Source: Craterostigma plantagineum (lineage: Eukaryota; Streptophyta; Magnoliopsida; Lamiales; Linderniaceae). Taken from it: DNA of 64,000 nucleotides. The position numbers were made by a program, and so were the translations under genes. Position 1 is the stretch's first letter. Each line of letters starts with the position of its first letter. The stretch spans positions 248,001-312,000 of the forward strand of contig JAPQWV010000415.1 of the NCBI GenBank assembly GCA_027422505.1, given 5' to 3'. Shown one piece after another: positions 21,508 through 31,962 of the stretch. The notes under the pieces are model-generated. The model did not search any database. It was not told the DNA's origin and was given only the letters and a program-made list of their open reading frames with translations.

Positions 21508-23690
21508 ATAGGAACCACAACTGAATGGTGTTGCCGAACGCAGAAATTGAACATTATTAGATAAAGTTCGATCTATCCTAAGCTATACAGATCTTCCCGT
21601 ATCGTTATGGGGATATGCTTTGCAAACTGCTGTTTACATTTTGAACAGAAGCCCTTCGAAGTCCGTAGATAGGGCACCTTACGAAATTTGGAATGGTAAG
21701 AAGCCCAGCTTGAATCACGTAAGGGTTTGGGGATGCCCCGCCTATGTGAAAAAGCTAGTAGCAAACAAACTCAAATCTAGGTCCATGAAATTACGTTTCG
21801 TCGAATATCCCGATGATAGCACGGTATATTGTTTTTACCTCCATGATGATCAAAGGATTGTCGTAGCTATTCATGCTCACTTTCACGAGGAACAATTCAT
21901 TCGAGAAGGTGGAGCTGGCAGAGAAGTAACTCAAGGAGAGTTAGACGAAGCTCCTCTAGAGATATCAGTGCCTGGGGTACAGATGAGCAGTCCGAGACGC
22001 ACTCAGAATTGCGCAGGTTGGGTAGAATATCTCGTATGCTTGAGAGATATGGTATGGTACATGTTGAGCACGAGGGTGTTGCGACTGAGGGGATCGTTGG
22101 TGACGACCCCACTACCTTTGACCAGTCAATGATGGATGTCGACTCTAAGAAATGGGTCGAAGCTATGAAAGCAGAGATGGACTCGATGCACACCAACCAA
22201 GTCTGGACTCTAGTATACCTACCCCAAGGTTTTAGGCCTATAGGGTGTAAATGGATCTACAAGAGAAAGATTGGATATGATAGGCACGTTGAAACCTACA
22301 AAGCTAGGCTAGTAAGCGAAAGGGTATAATAAAAAAAGAGGGCATAGATTATGAGGAAACCTTTTCACCTGTTGCAATGATTAAGTCTATCCGAATTCTG
22401 CTTGCCATAGCAGCATACTATGATTATGAGATTTGGCAGATGGATGTGAAAACTGCTTTCCTAATGGATTCCTCCAGGAGGAGATCTATATGGAGCAGCC
22501 CAAGGGTTTTACATCGCAAGCAGATGCTCACAGAGTGTGCAAGCTTAATAGGTCCATTTATGGACTTAAGCAAGTGTCTAGAAGCTGGAATCTTTGATTT
22601 GGAGAAGTAGTTAGGAACTACAGATTCCTAAGGAATGAAGATGAGCCTTGCATTTACAAGAAGGTCAGTGGGAGTAAGATATCGTTCCTCGTATTATACG
22701 TAGATGATATTCTTTTGATGGGAAACGATATTGGATGCTCTCGGAGGTGAAAACTTGGCTTTCAACCGAGTTCTCCATGAAAGACCTGGGAGAAGCAACC
22801 TATATTCTTGGAAATTCACCTTTTGAGAGATCGAGCTAATCGAATGACAGGTTTATCTCAGGCCCTTTACTTAGAAAATATCATGAAACGGTTTCAAATG
22901 GATGAATCTAAGAAAGGGTTCTTGCCAATGCGACATGGGATTCATCTCTCGAAATCCATGAGTCCTCAAAGTGAGGAGGCAACGAAGGAAATGAGTTACG
23001 TTCCTTATGCATCAGCAATAGGTAGCCTAATGTATGCGATGCTATGTACGCGGCCTGACATTGCGTATGCTTTGAGCATAGTAAGTCGGTACCAGTCTAA
23101 TCCTGGTAAAGAACATTGGAATGCAGTAAAAAATATCTTTAAGTACCTTAGACGGACTAAAGATATGGTACTAATTTATGGAAATGGAGAATTAAGGTGG
23201 ATGGTTAAAAAGATTCGGATTTCCAGTCAGACGTGGATAACCGAAAATCTACTTCTGGTCTTGCTATACGCTCAATGGTGGAGCAGTGTCTTGGAAAAGT
23301 TCTAAGCAAGGCACTACTGCTGATTCCACCACTGAAGCAGAGTATATTGCGGCCTCTGAGGCAGCACAGGAGAAGGTGTTTGGATGAGGAAGTTCTTAGA
23401 AGAACTACAAGTTGTTCCAGGCATAGTGGACCGCCCGCTACCATTGTGGTGCGACAATAGTGGGGCAGTAGCACAAGCCAAGGAATCTAGGTCTCATTCA
23501 AAGTCCAAACACATAGAAAGAAACTACCACGTGCTGCATGGGTTCGTTGAGAATGGCTACATAGCTTTGCAGAAAATAACCACCGCGGATAACGTGGCGG
23601 ACCCGTTCACCAAGCCTCTCTCACAGGCAGTGCTTGATCGACACCTCCATAAAATGGGGTTACGATATCATAGTGCATGGTATTGAGTGC
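21508..23690 (+). pseudogene. Truncated Copia pol of C (integrase end, RT, RNase H)
   Basis: The coding remnant begins at the integrase GVAERR motif and runs through ALQTAVYILNRSPSKSV and PYEIWNGKKPSLNHVRVWGCPAYV. RT parts are CKWIYKRKIG (22009-22329), WQMDVKTAF (22377-22610) and LYVDDILLMGN near 22700. RNase H ends with WCDNSGAVAQAKES, HSKSKHIERNYHVL and ADPFTKPLSQAVLDRHLHKMG (23384-23686). Several frameshifts and stops separate these. Protease, gag and the catalytic integrase core are absent. The stop lies about 20 bp before the 3' LTR at 23706. Confidence 0.87.
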
Positions 23691-23705
23691 AGGTGTTGTT
23701 GGGGA

Positions 23706-24623
23706 TGTGCCCACGGAATGCCATTCGAGGATGTAATGAATAGGGCATGTATTTAATAATCGATGTATTATATGCATTTGAATAATGTATTGCTATACGT
23801 ATTAATGGAATTTGTATTCTATTATTTATTCTTTTAAAGGTATATTATTTATTTACCTATCAAGTTTTACTAGGCATCCGGTGAGACGGTAAATAAATAA
23901 ATCTCATATATCGTGAGTTTAGTCACCGATTCTCATGTGATAAGAGAGGGGCACCAGTGAGCTATTGTTCTCCGATATTAAATTAGTCCATAAGTCTTAG
24001 ACCTCAGTAGGGTGACTGAGCGTCAATTACGACTTATTTTTTGACGACTGTTATATGGTTGTGCCAACCATTCGTTTGGGAAGCGGGAGGTCGCAACTTT
24101 GGTATAAGTTGAATTAGGGAATTAACTTGTACTTGGCTACGACTCGCAATCGACGATTACATGGCCTTATCGTTACTCTGGGTAGCGTCAATGATCGATT
24201 GACTATAGTAGTGTGCATGGACCTTAGACCAAAGAGTCTTTGACGGAGTAGACTTTGGGGTCTTGACTTGTAACTAGCTTGCTAGGCCCACCATGTTCGG
24301 GAACGAACATGTGTCAGCGGCGACACGCGGTCTTGACAACAAAGGGTCACTGTCGTGCTTAGACTATCGTGAGGGATTCACTGTCACGTTAGTAACCGAG
24401 ATATATGTCCTATGCATATTCGGGGATGGGAAATTACAAAGTCTTCGGTCGAAGCAATAAACTGACTCACGTGAGACGTGGAGAGCAGTTTAGTAATTTC
24501 TCCAGTCACGAATTAGTCATAGAGTCGAGTCTAGTGAGTTTGACGTAACCATGACTCTCACTCGAATGGTACATATGTGAAGTGTCTATACGTACGACGA
24601 TAATCTATAGTCGGTTCGTAGAT
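23706..24623 (+). repeat. Right LTR of C, first part
   Basis: Starts TGTGCCCACGG after the purine-rich ttgttgggga. It aligns with 7655-7900 and 19609-20280. It is cut at 24623 by F, whose target duplication tagat occupies 24619-24623. Confidence 0.85.
24619..24623. other. Target-site duplication of F (tagat; second copy 34741-34745)
   Basis: tagat precedes F and follows it. The left LTR of C has one tagat at the same point (about 20282), followed by the same cgaagatc. Confidence 0.88.
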
Positions 24624-27405
24624 TGTCAGGACCCGTCGTCCCGCCCTCGTAATTCCGTTCTAATCCTAAGTATCTAATGCTTTATTATCGTGCAAAAGCG
24701 TAAAAATGCGAATAAAATTTTTCTTCTTCTATTATAACTACGTGTGGAAGTCTTATACACATGTCAAAAGAATGTTCGCGAATCGTTCTTACAATTCTCG
24801 TAGTCATGTCTATACAGAAGACAAGTGTGTGTGTGTGCAACCAAAAGCTTCCTATGCGCCCGGCCTTCACAGGTCGTCATCCATACACACACTCCCACCT
24901 CAAAAGCAGCCGGATAGCTTCAAAAGATCGGCCTCGCAGCGGATCACGTACCGTGATCGTCGGTACCTACAACACGTAACATAAACAATGAGCCACCGAG
25001 GCTGAGTAAGCAGAAATTATGCATGTATGCACGTGTCCTAACGAACGACAATCCACGCCGTCGTTTTCTAACGCTCATACTCTTTTTCTCATACTCTTAC
25101 TTCATACGGGCCCTCGGCTTTCAATCCCACTATACGCCATCTTATAGAGATCTCAAGTGTGGAGGTTCACACCCTAGAAAGTCACTCGTAGGAACCTTCC
25201 CTTACTTAGTGTGACCTCCACGCGAGCGCTTCTCACTGGTAGCCAACACCGAGGCCACTAACCACGGAGGTCACCCGAAGGAATCTTCCCTCCGGGTGGT
25301 GCTTTACACGCTAGAAGGTCACCCGAAGGAATCTTTCCTTACTCAGCGTGTGCCCCGGGCCGCATTCTCCAGGTTGCATCTCCCGCGTACGGGGAACTTC
25401 CCCCAGCCTCTTATACAGGCGTTATTGCTTCATTCGCCTTACTGGTGGCATAGGGGAAGCCGTGACTTCTCATTCTAGTCGATACAGACGCCAATATCGG
25501 CGAGTATACATTGCACACGGGCGATCTTACGCACCACTCATACCTCGCGTCTTACACACTACACATGCGTGCAAATGTTCATGCCATGCTCATGTACATA
25601 TTCTAATCATGCCATCATGCACCTAATTTAATCGTATCATACGTACACATTTCATACAAAATTCACGAGCACGTAATTCACATAATTGGACGCAGGCAGG
25701 TTACGTGTCGTAGTTGAATTTCTACTTACCTGTCGTCCAAGCGCAATTAGTGTCCTCTCCATTTGCTCTTAACGTACGACCTTTAAACATAATATTATCG
25801 TATCAGTAATATGTTTTTTATTAAGTACCTAAGTCGAATTAAATTATCTAACTTTGTTAATTTTGCTATACTATAAGTTGCTAGCTTCGAGTCGAGGCTA
25901 CCCTTGCCCAATAAATTCCTAAGTAAAGTTAGTGTCGATTCCGTGTCCTAATGAGTTCAGCGAGAGTTAGCAAATTGTTAGTTTTCAATTTGCTCGAATT
26001 TAATTCATCTTGAAGTCGCCCGATTCATCTTGCATGGAAATTTATTTCAACTGATTTAAGAATTTGCAAGTTAAATCGCCGTTTTAGTCACCACCATAAT
26101 TCGCCCGATTCCAAGCGTGTGGTGGGATCGTTTTCGGCCGTTTTCAAACTCTCCAAGTCGCCCGATTTGTGAAGTGGAATCTGAAATCGCCGAATGCTCT
26201 CATCATCAAGTTGCCATCTCCATTTGCCCGATTCCATGCATGAAATGTTCAAGGCAATTTGTCCGATTTTCAAGCTTGCATGGAATCGCCCGATTGGATG
26301 TTGCTCCTCATTTCGCGCGTTTTAAGGTTGGTTTAGTTCGTCTTCGGCGATTTGTTCTCCTCTTGCCACGTGTAGTTTTCTTTTAAATCGTCCGATTTGT
26401 GCCCGATTTCATGCATGAGGTGTTCTAGACATTCGGCCGATTTGGGTTTGCATGAGATCACCCGACTTTCATGTTTTGAACACCACAAATCGCCGAGTTC
26501 ATCTAAGACTTAAATCGCCCGATTAAATGTGTCCTCTCAATCCTTTCAATCGATCCCTCACATGCAACATTTCGCCCGATTTCTAGGGTTTCTCAATCTA
26601 CCCGATTCGATCATCCAAATTTCATCTACGCGAAATCACATTCATAGCATTAATCCTAGTCGAAACTCATGGATTCTGTCTCCTTTTCTACCAAATCGCA
26701 TGGTTCCTCACTTGAAGCAAAATTCCTAGGTACTACACCACGCCTTAAGCTCTTCGGTCCCTAACCTGCCCAAATAACAACTTAATCTTGGACCTATGTT
26801 CCATTCCTAGGGTTTTCGTGCCTTTCTTCAACTACCTTGCTCTTAATGTCATAAATACACCCAACTACACCTAGGGTACGAAATTAAAAGACTTAGGGAG
26901 GGTATTTCACTTAGCAACTTCGAAGTCCTAAGCTGATTTGAGCACCCTTGTCCGAATTTTGCCTCGGTTCTTTCCTCTTGCCCTTTCCTTGCTTTCGTTA
27001 GTTTTCTTGAGGGGTTAAAGTGTTTAGATGATTTGCTATTTTAGATATTTTTCTTGGCTTTTGTTGGGTAGGGTATGGGCTTTTTCCTAATTCTAGGGAA
27101 AATTGTCCCCCATTTGGGCCTTTCTCCCAAATTTGGACCCATTTTAATTCCTTTGCCCACATAGAATTCCTAGCCCAACTATAGTTAATCCTTTCCTTCG
27201 CTATTTCTTCGAAAATTTCCTTTCATACATTTGGGGTCACCATGAACACCAAGAATCCTTGGCGCTTAATTGCACGTAACTCCCATACAAATCACGGGCG
27301 TAAAATTCATACATCACATAAGCATTCAACATATATGCAATTATCAGCCCGTAAAGCACACACGTAATTTATTGGCCGACTAATTTGCGGGTCTGGGGTC
27401 CTACA
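24624..27405 (-). repeat. 3' LTR of F
   Basis: 2782 bp, TGTCAGGACC to CCTACA on the plus strand. It matches 31963-34740 closely, with a few indels, such as about 20-40 bp extra near 26260. It holds short tandem-like units around ggtcacccgaaggaatctt (25170-25350) and many dispersed cgcccgatt words (25990-26610). No gene is present. Confidence 0.9.
25990..26610. repeat. Dispersed CGCCCGATT words in the F LTR
   Basis: At least six exact or near copies of cgcccgatt lie in about 620 bp, with irregular spacing. Variants such as acccgatt and tgcccgatt are mixed in. The same set is in the other LTR at about 33360-33930. Confidence 0.7.
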
Positions 27406-27421
27406 TCCTCCCCCCTTAAGG
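27406..27421 (-). other. Polypurine tract of F
   Basis: The minus strand reads CTTAAGGGGGGAGGA next to the 3' LTR, a typical plus-strand primer. Confidence 0.85.
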
Positions 27422-27439
27422 AAGATTTCGCCCCCGAAA

Positions 27440-28264
27440 TCAGCCCGTGTGAAACAACTCGGGGTAACGAATTCTCATTTCGTCCTCCCGTTCCCATGTG
27501 GCTTCTTCCGTAGATTGGTTCCGCCACAGTACTTTCACTAAGGGAATATCCTTATTCCTAAGTCTCTTAGTCTCGTACATCAATATCTCCACCGGAATCT
27601 CTTCGTAACTCAGATCTGGCTTCAATTGCTGATGTAGGGACTCGTTTTCTAGAACGTGATTCGGATCAGCTATGTACTTCCGTAGGGTCGAGACGTGGAA
27701 CACGTCATGCACTTGTGATAGCGATACTGGAAGCTCCAGTCGATAGGCTACCTCACCAACCCTCTTTACTATTCGAAAGGGGCCAATGTACTTAGGGCTC
27801 AGTTTCCCTTTCTTCCCGAACCTTTTCACGCCCTTCATTGGCGATACCTTAACGAACACCATATCGTTTTCTTCGAATTCCAGTGGTCGACGCCTTCGAT
27901 CTGCGTAGCTTTTCTGTCGACTCTGTGCAGTTCGCATTCTTTCTCGTATTGTGGTAATAGCTTCCGTCATTTCTCGTACTATGTCAGGGCCTAACATTGC
28001 CCGTTCTCCGACCTCGTCCCAATGTACTGGGGATCTGCTCCTGCTCCCGTATAGCGCTTCGTAGGGTGCCATCCCAATGGTGACGTGGTAGCTGTTGTTG
28101 TACGAGAACTCGATTAGTGGGAGGTACCTACTCCAATTTCCTTTGAAATCGAGTACGCACGCTCGCAGCATGTCCTCCAACGTTTGGATCGTTCGCTCGG
28201 ATTGACCGTTCGTCTGCGGATGGTAGGCGGTACTAAAAGATAGCTTCGTTATTGCCTTTTGCAA
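27440..28264 (-). pseudogene. F integrase C-terminal half with chromodomain-like end
   Basis: The 274-residue frame opens in the integrase core after the second aspartate. It has [25 protein letters not shown], with the catalytic glutamate region, then [27 protein letters not shown] and a basic DNA-binding block with [16 protein letters not shown]. The last about 55 residues ([11 protein letters not shown] ... [22 protein letters not shown]) have the chromodomain form of the Tekay-type elements. In other elements that module can direct integration to heterochromatin. The frame is shared with 28364-28738, but in-frame stops lie between. Confidence 0.88.
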
Positions 28265-28763
28265 GCTCGTCCAGAATTTCGACAGGAATCTGGAGTCGCG
28301 ATCCTAGACTATTGATGAAGGAACGCCATGCCGCACTATTTATTGGATATAGAGCTCGGCGTATCATTCCATGGAGAACGTCGTACTAATCGGTAGGAAA
28401 TGGGCAGACTTGGTTAATCGATCGACGATCACCCAAATTGCGTCGTGTCCTTTTGCATTCCTCGGCAGTCCTACCACGAAATCCATGGTAATGTTATCCC
28501 ATTTCCATTCCGGAATGGGTAACGGTTGTAGAGTTCCCACCGGCCTTTGGTGATCGGCTTTTATCTGCTGGCACGTCAGGCATTGACTCACGAAAGTCGC
28601 GAGGTCCTTTTCCATACCTGGCCACCAGTAATTTTCTTTTAAGCCTCCATACATCTTCGTTGATCCTGGATGTACTGAGTAAGCAGTGGCATGTGCTTCC
28701 ACCATTATCGTTCTTCGTAGTTCAGCATCTTCTGGCACGTAAAGTCGATCTTTGAAGTTCCTG
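28265..28763 (-). pseudogene. F integrase N-terminal part
   Basis: Frame 28364-28738 has the zinc-binding H..H..C..C set (HATAYSVHPGSTKMYGGL, then CLTCQQIKADHQRP) and the first catalytic aspartate in WDNITMDFVVGLP. It ends at a TGA after STTFSME. Two further in-frame stops follow before 28264, in the stretch that should carry the second aspartate, where the reading [11 protein letters not shown] is still visible. A frameshift near 28750 separates it from RNase H. Confidence 0.85.
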
Positions 28764-30917
28764 CGCCGTCTTAATTTGTTCTAGCAACGTTGGTTGCAGG
28801 GTTAAAGCTGCTAGCTGCGCCTCGACTTCGCCTAGTTGTACCACTTCTACTTCCAATAATTGCAGTTCCGCGCTCACTGCTTTTCGGTTTAAGGCATCGG
28901 CTACTACGTTCGCCTTGCCTGGGTGGTAGTTGATTACGCAGTCGTAATCCTTGACTAACTCTAACCACCTCCTCTGCCTCATATTCAGCTCCTTTTGCGT
29001 AAAGAAATAGTTGAGGCTCTTGTGGTCAGTGTATATTTCACACCGCTCTCCATAGAGGTAATGCCTCCAAATCTTGAGAGCAAAGACCACTGCCGCCAGT
29101 TCTAAGTCGTGCGTTGGGTAATTCTTCTCGTACTCCTTTAGTTGACGAGAGGCGTATGCTACTACACTCCCGTTCTGCATTAGCACACACCCTAACCCGT
29201 TCTTAGACGCATCGCTATAAACGGTGAACCCTCCAGTTCCCGAAGGTATTGTGAGAACTGGGGCCGTCGTAAGCCGTTCCTTCAGCTCGTGGAAGCTCCG
29301 TTCACATTCTACGGTCCACTGAAATAGCGTATTCTTCCTGGTCAGCCTCGTCAGTGTCGACGCTATCTTCGAGAAGTCCTTTATGAACTTCCTATAGTAT
29401 CCTGCCAGACCGAGGAAACTTCGTATTTCCATTACGTTGGTCGGTCTAGGCCAATTGCTAATAGCTTCTATCTTCTTTGGGTCTACAGAGATCCCCTCTC
29501 CTGATACTATATGCCCCAAGAAGGCGACTTGGTCGAGCCAAAATTCGCACTTCTTGAACTTGGCGTATAGTTGCTTCTCCCGTAGTATACTCAGAACTAG
29601 TCTCAGGTGTTCTTCGTGCTCCTCCTTCCTCTTCGAGTAGATTAGGATGTCATCAATGAAGACGATGACAAACCTATCCAAGTATGGCTTGAACACCCGG
29701 TTCATTAAGTCCATAAAAGCTGCGGGCGCATTGGTCAACCCGAATGGCATCACCAGAAACTCGTAGTGGCCATAACGGGTACTAAAGGCCGTCTTCGGGA
29801 CGTCTTCCTTCCGAATCCTTAACTGGTGATAGCCCGATCTTAAGTCGATCTTAGAGAAAACCGTTGCACCTTGCAGTTGATCGAACAGATCGTCTATCCT
29901 AGGGAGTGGGTACTTGTTCTTGATCGTCAACTTGTTCAACTCCCTGTAATCTATGCATAATCGCATGGACCCATCCTTCTTTCTCACAAATAGCACCGGA
30001 GCTCCCCAGGGAGAGAAACTCGGCTGTATGAACTCCTTTTGCATGAGCTCGTCGAGTTGATCCTTTAACTCCTTCATTTCTGTCGGTGCTAGCCGATATG
30101 GGGTCTTGGATACTGGTGCCGCTCTAGGTACCAGATCTATAGCAAACTCTATTTCACTTTCGGGTGGTATTCCCGGTAACTCCTCGGGAAATACGTCAGG
30201 GAAGTCCTTGACTATCGGCACTTCCTCGAATTTCGGGGAGGCGTTCTCTTCCGACTTGATAGCGAATACAAGATAGGCTTTGCACCCCGATCTGATCAGT
30301 CGTTGGGCTTTCAACGCTGATATCCTAGAGATCATAGTCCCTTTACTAGTCCCTACAAACTTAAGGGGTTCATCCCCGTCCACATTGAGCGTGACTATCT
30401 TGCGGTGGCAGTCTATGACAGCTCCGTACTTCGATAGCCAATCCATTCCAAGGATCACCTCATAGTCATTCATGGGAATAATTATGAGGTCTATGGGCAG
30501 TTCCTTATCCCCAATTACTATTGGGCAATCCCGTAAAACTTGGTTAGTTTGGGTGAGATTCCCGTTCGGAACTGTTACCCTAAACTCGCACTCAGCTCGG
30601 TGAGGCGTTACTCCTACCCTCTTGACATACTTAGTAGACGCGAACGAGTGTGTCGCTCCTGAGTCAACAAGGATGCATGTGGGGGTTTCATAGACGAGGA
30701 GGGTACCTGTTACCACGGCCGGGTTATTTTCCGCTTCCTCGGAGGTTATAGTGTAGACCCGGGCCGGTACCCTTGGTGGTGCTGCTTGGTTTCCCGCTTG
30801 GCTCCCGGACCCCCCTTCCGGACATGCCCTCAGGTAATGGCCTGTCTTGCCGCATTTGAAGCAGACAACATTTTGGGAGTTGCAGACTCCAGGTGTCTCG
30901 GTGCGCACTTCGGGCAT
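28722..30917 (-). pseudogene. F protease, reverse transcriptase and RNase H
   Basis: This is the longest open frame in the window, 731 residues. Residues 19-32 are a CCHC zinc knuckle ([14 protein letters not shown]). The protease site [12 protein letters not shown] is at 82-93. RT runs from about 270 to 470, with [16 protein letters not shown], the first catalytic Asp in [11 protein letters not shown] (about 358), and FIDD at 420-423. RNase H has [11 protein letters not shown] (Asp 569), HDLELAAVV (Glu 606) and EIYTDHKSL (Asp 631). All these catalytic residues are present. The frame is offset from gag, so the knuckle is cut off by a frameshift near 30900. Confidence 0.92.
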
Positions 30918-31807
30918 ACGGGTAGATCCAGCTGGGGTCTACCCTGGTTGGGATTGAACTGTGGGGGTGGTCCAGGTCGATTCTGGAGTCCCTGTTTCCC
31001 TTCCTTGGCAATGAATTGCCGCTTCGGATTGCCTCCGCTCCCTCGCAGCCCTTGTACGAAATTGCGCTTTGCCTCTTGGGCGCGAGAAATCCTGGCATCT
31101 GCCTGCTCCACCACAAGTGCTCTCTCAGCCACTTGTGCATACGTGGCCCCTTGTATTCCCGCCATACTTACATCTCGGTACAGCTCGGGCTTCAACCCTT
31201 CCATGAACCGCTCGATCTTGAGCGCGTCCGTGCTAACCATATGAGCAGCAAACCTTGAAAGTTGCTCGAACTTCCTGATGTACTCCGCCACTGTCATTGC
31301 CCCTTGGCAGAGGTTGATGAACTCATTCATCCGCTGGGCTCTGACAGGGGCGGTGTAGTACTTTCCTCTGAAAATCTCCTTAAACCGATCCCAGCTCATC
31401 GTTAGTGGGTTTTCGATGGCTGAGACGGTGTCCCACCAATGTCCGGTGCTCCCCCTCAGCAGGTAGGCAGCGCACATGACCTTCCCCGCCTCAGGGGTGC
31501 GGCTGTGCTGGAACATGTTCTCCAGCGTCCTCAGCCAATCCTCGGCGGATGTGGGGTCTACAGCATCCTCGAACAGTGGAGGATTAAGCTTTCTGAACCT
31601 CTCCCCGATCATCTCAATTCGTTCGGGCGGGGGAGGTAGGTTGGCTGATTGCCCACCAGCATTTTGCTGCTGGATCAGCTGCTGAATCTGGGCCGACTGT
31701 TGCCGGACCAGTTCCGTTAGTTGCAGGATATCCCGGTTATCAGGAGGGTTATTAGTATCCCTACCCTGATCAGATTCCCTGCTTCCTTCTCCCCTAAGTC
31801 TTACCAT
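30830..31807 (-). pseudogene. F gag
   Basis: The 325-residue frame starts MVRLRGEGSRESDQGRD. It has a glutamine-rich segment (QQSAQIQQLIQQQ), then the Retrotrans_gag domain, with FRKLNPPLFEDAVDPTSAEDWL, AAYLLRGSTGHWWD and RFKEIFRGKYYTAPVRAQRMNEF. The C-terminal end leaves the coding frame just before the CCHC knuckle, which reads in the pol frame. In working elements of this group gag and pol are usually one frame, so I take this as a lesion rather than programmed frameshifting. Confidence 0.88.
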
Positions 31808-31947
31808 TTTCCAAACCTATCCTAACCATTCCTAAGGCCAATAAATCAAACCATTCAAGAATTCACATAACATGGTACTTACAAGCAAGGCCGCTTCCGC
31901 GCTTTTGAGTGTGTGTGTATGGACAGTCTGCAGTACCTGTGACCGAA

Positions 31948-31959
31948 GCTCTGATACCA
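31948..31959 (-). other. Primer-binding site of F (initiator Met tRNA)
   Basis: The minus strand reads TGGTATCAGAGC, three bases from the 5' LTR boundary at 31963. Confidence 0.9.
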
Positions 31960-31962
31960 CTC

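Noticed and set aside
24706..25626. Small proteins encoded in the F and D LTRs
   Set aside because: These short frames have no similarity to any family, occur on both strands and are broken between the two LTR copies; they are chance ORFs.
30830..30917. Programmed ribosomal frameshift between gag and pol of F
   Set aside because: No clear slippery heptamer and stem was found, and related elements usually have a single gag-pol frame; treated as a lesion.
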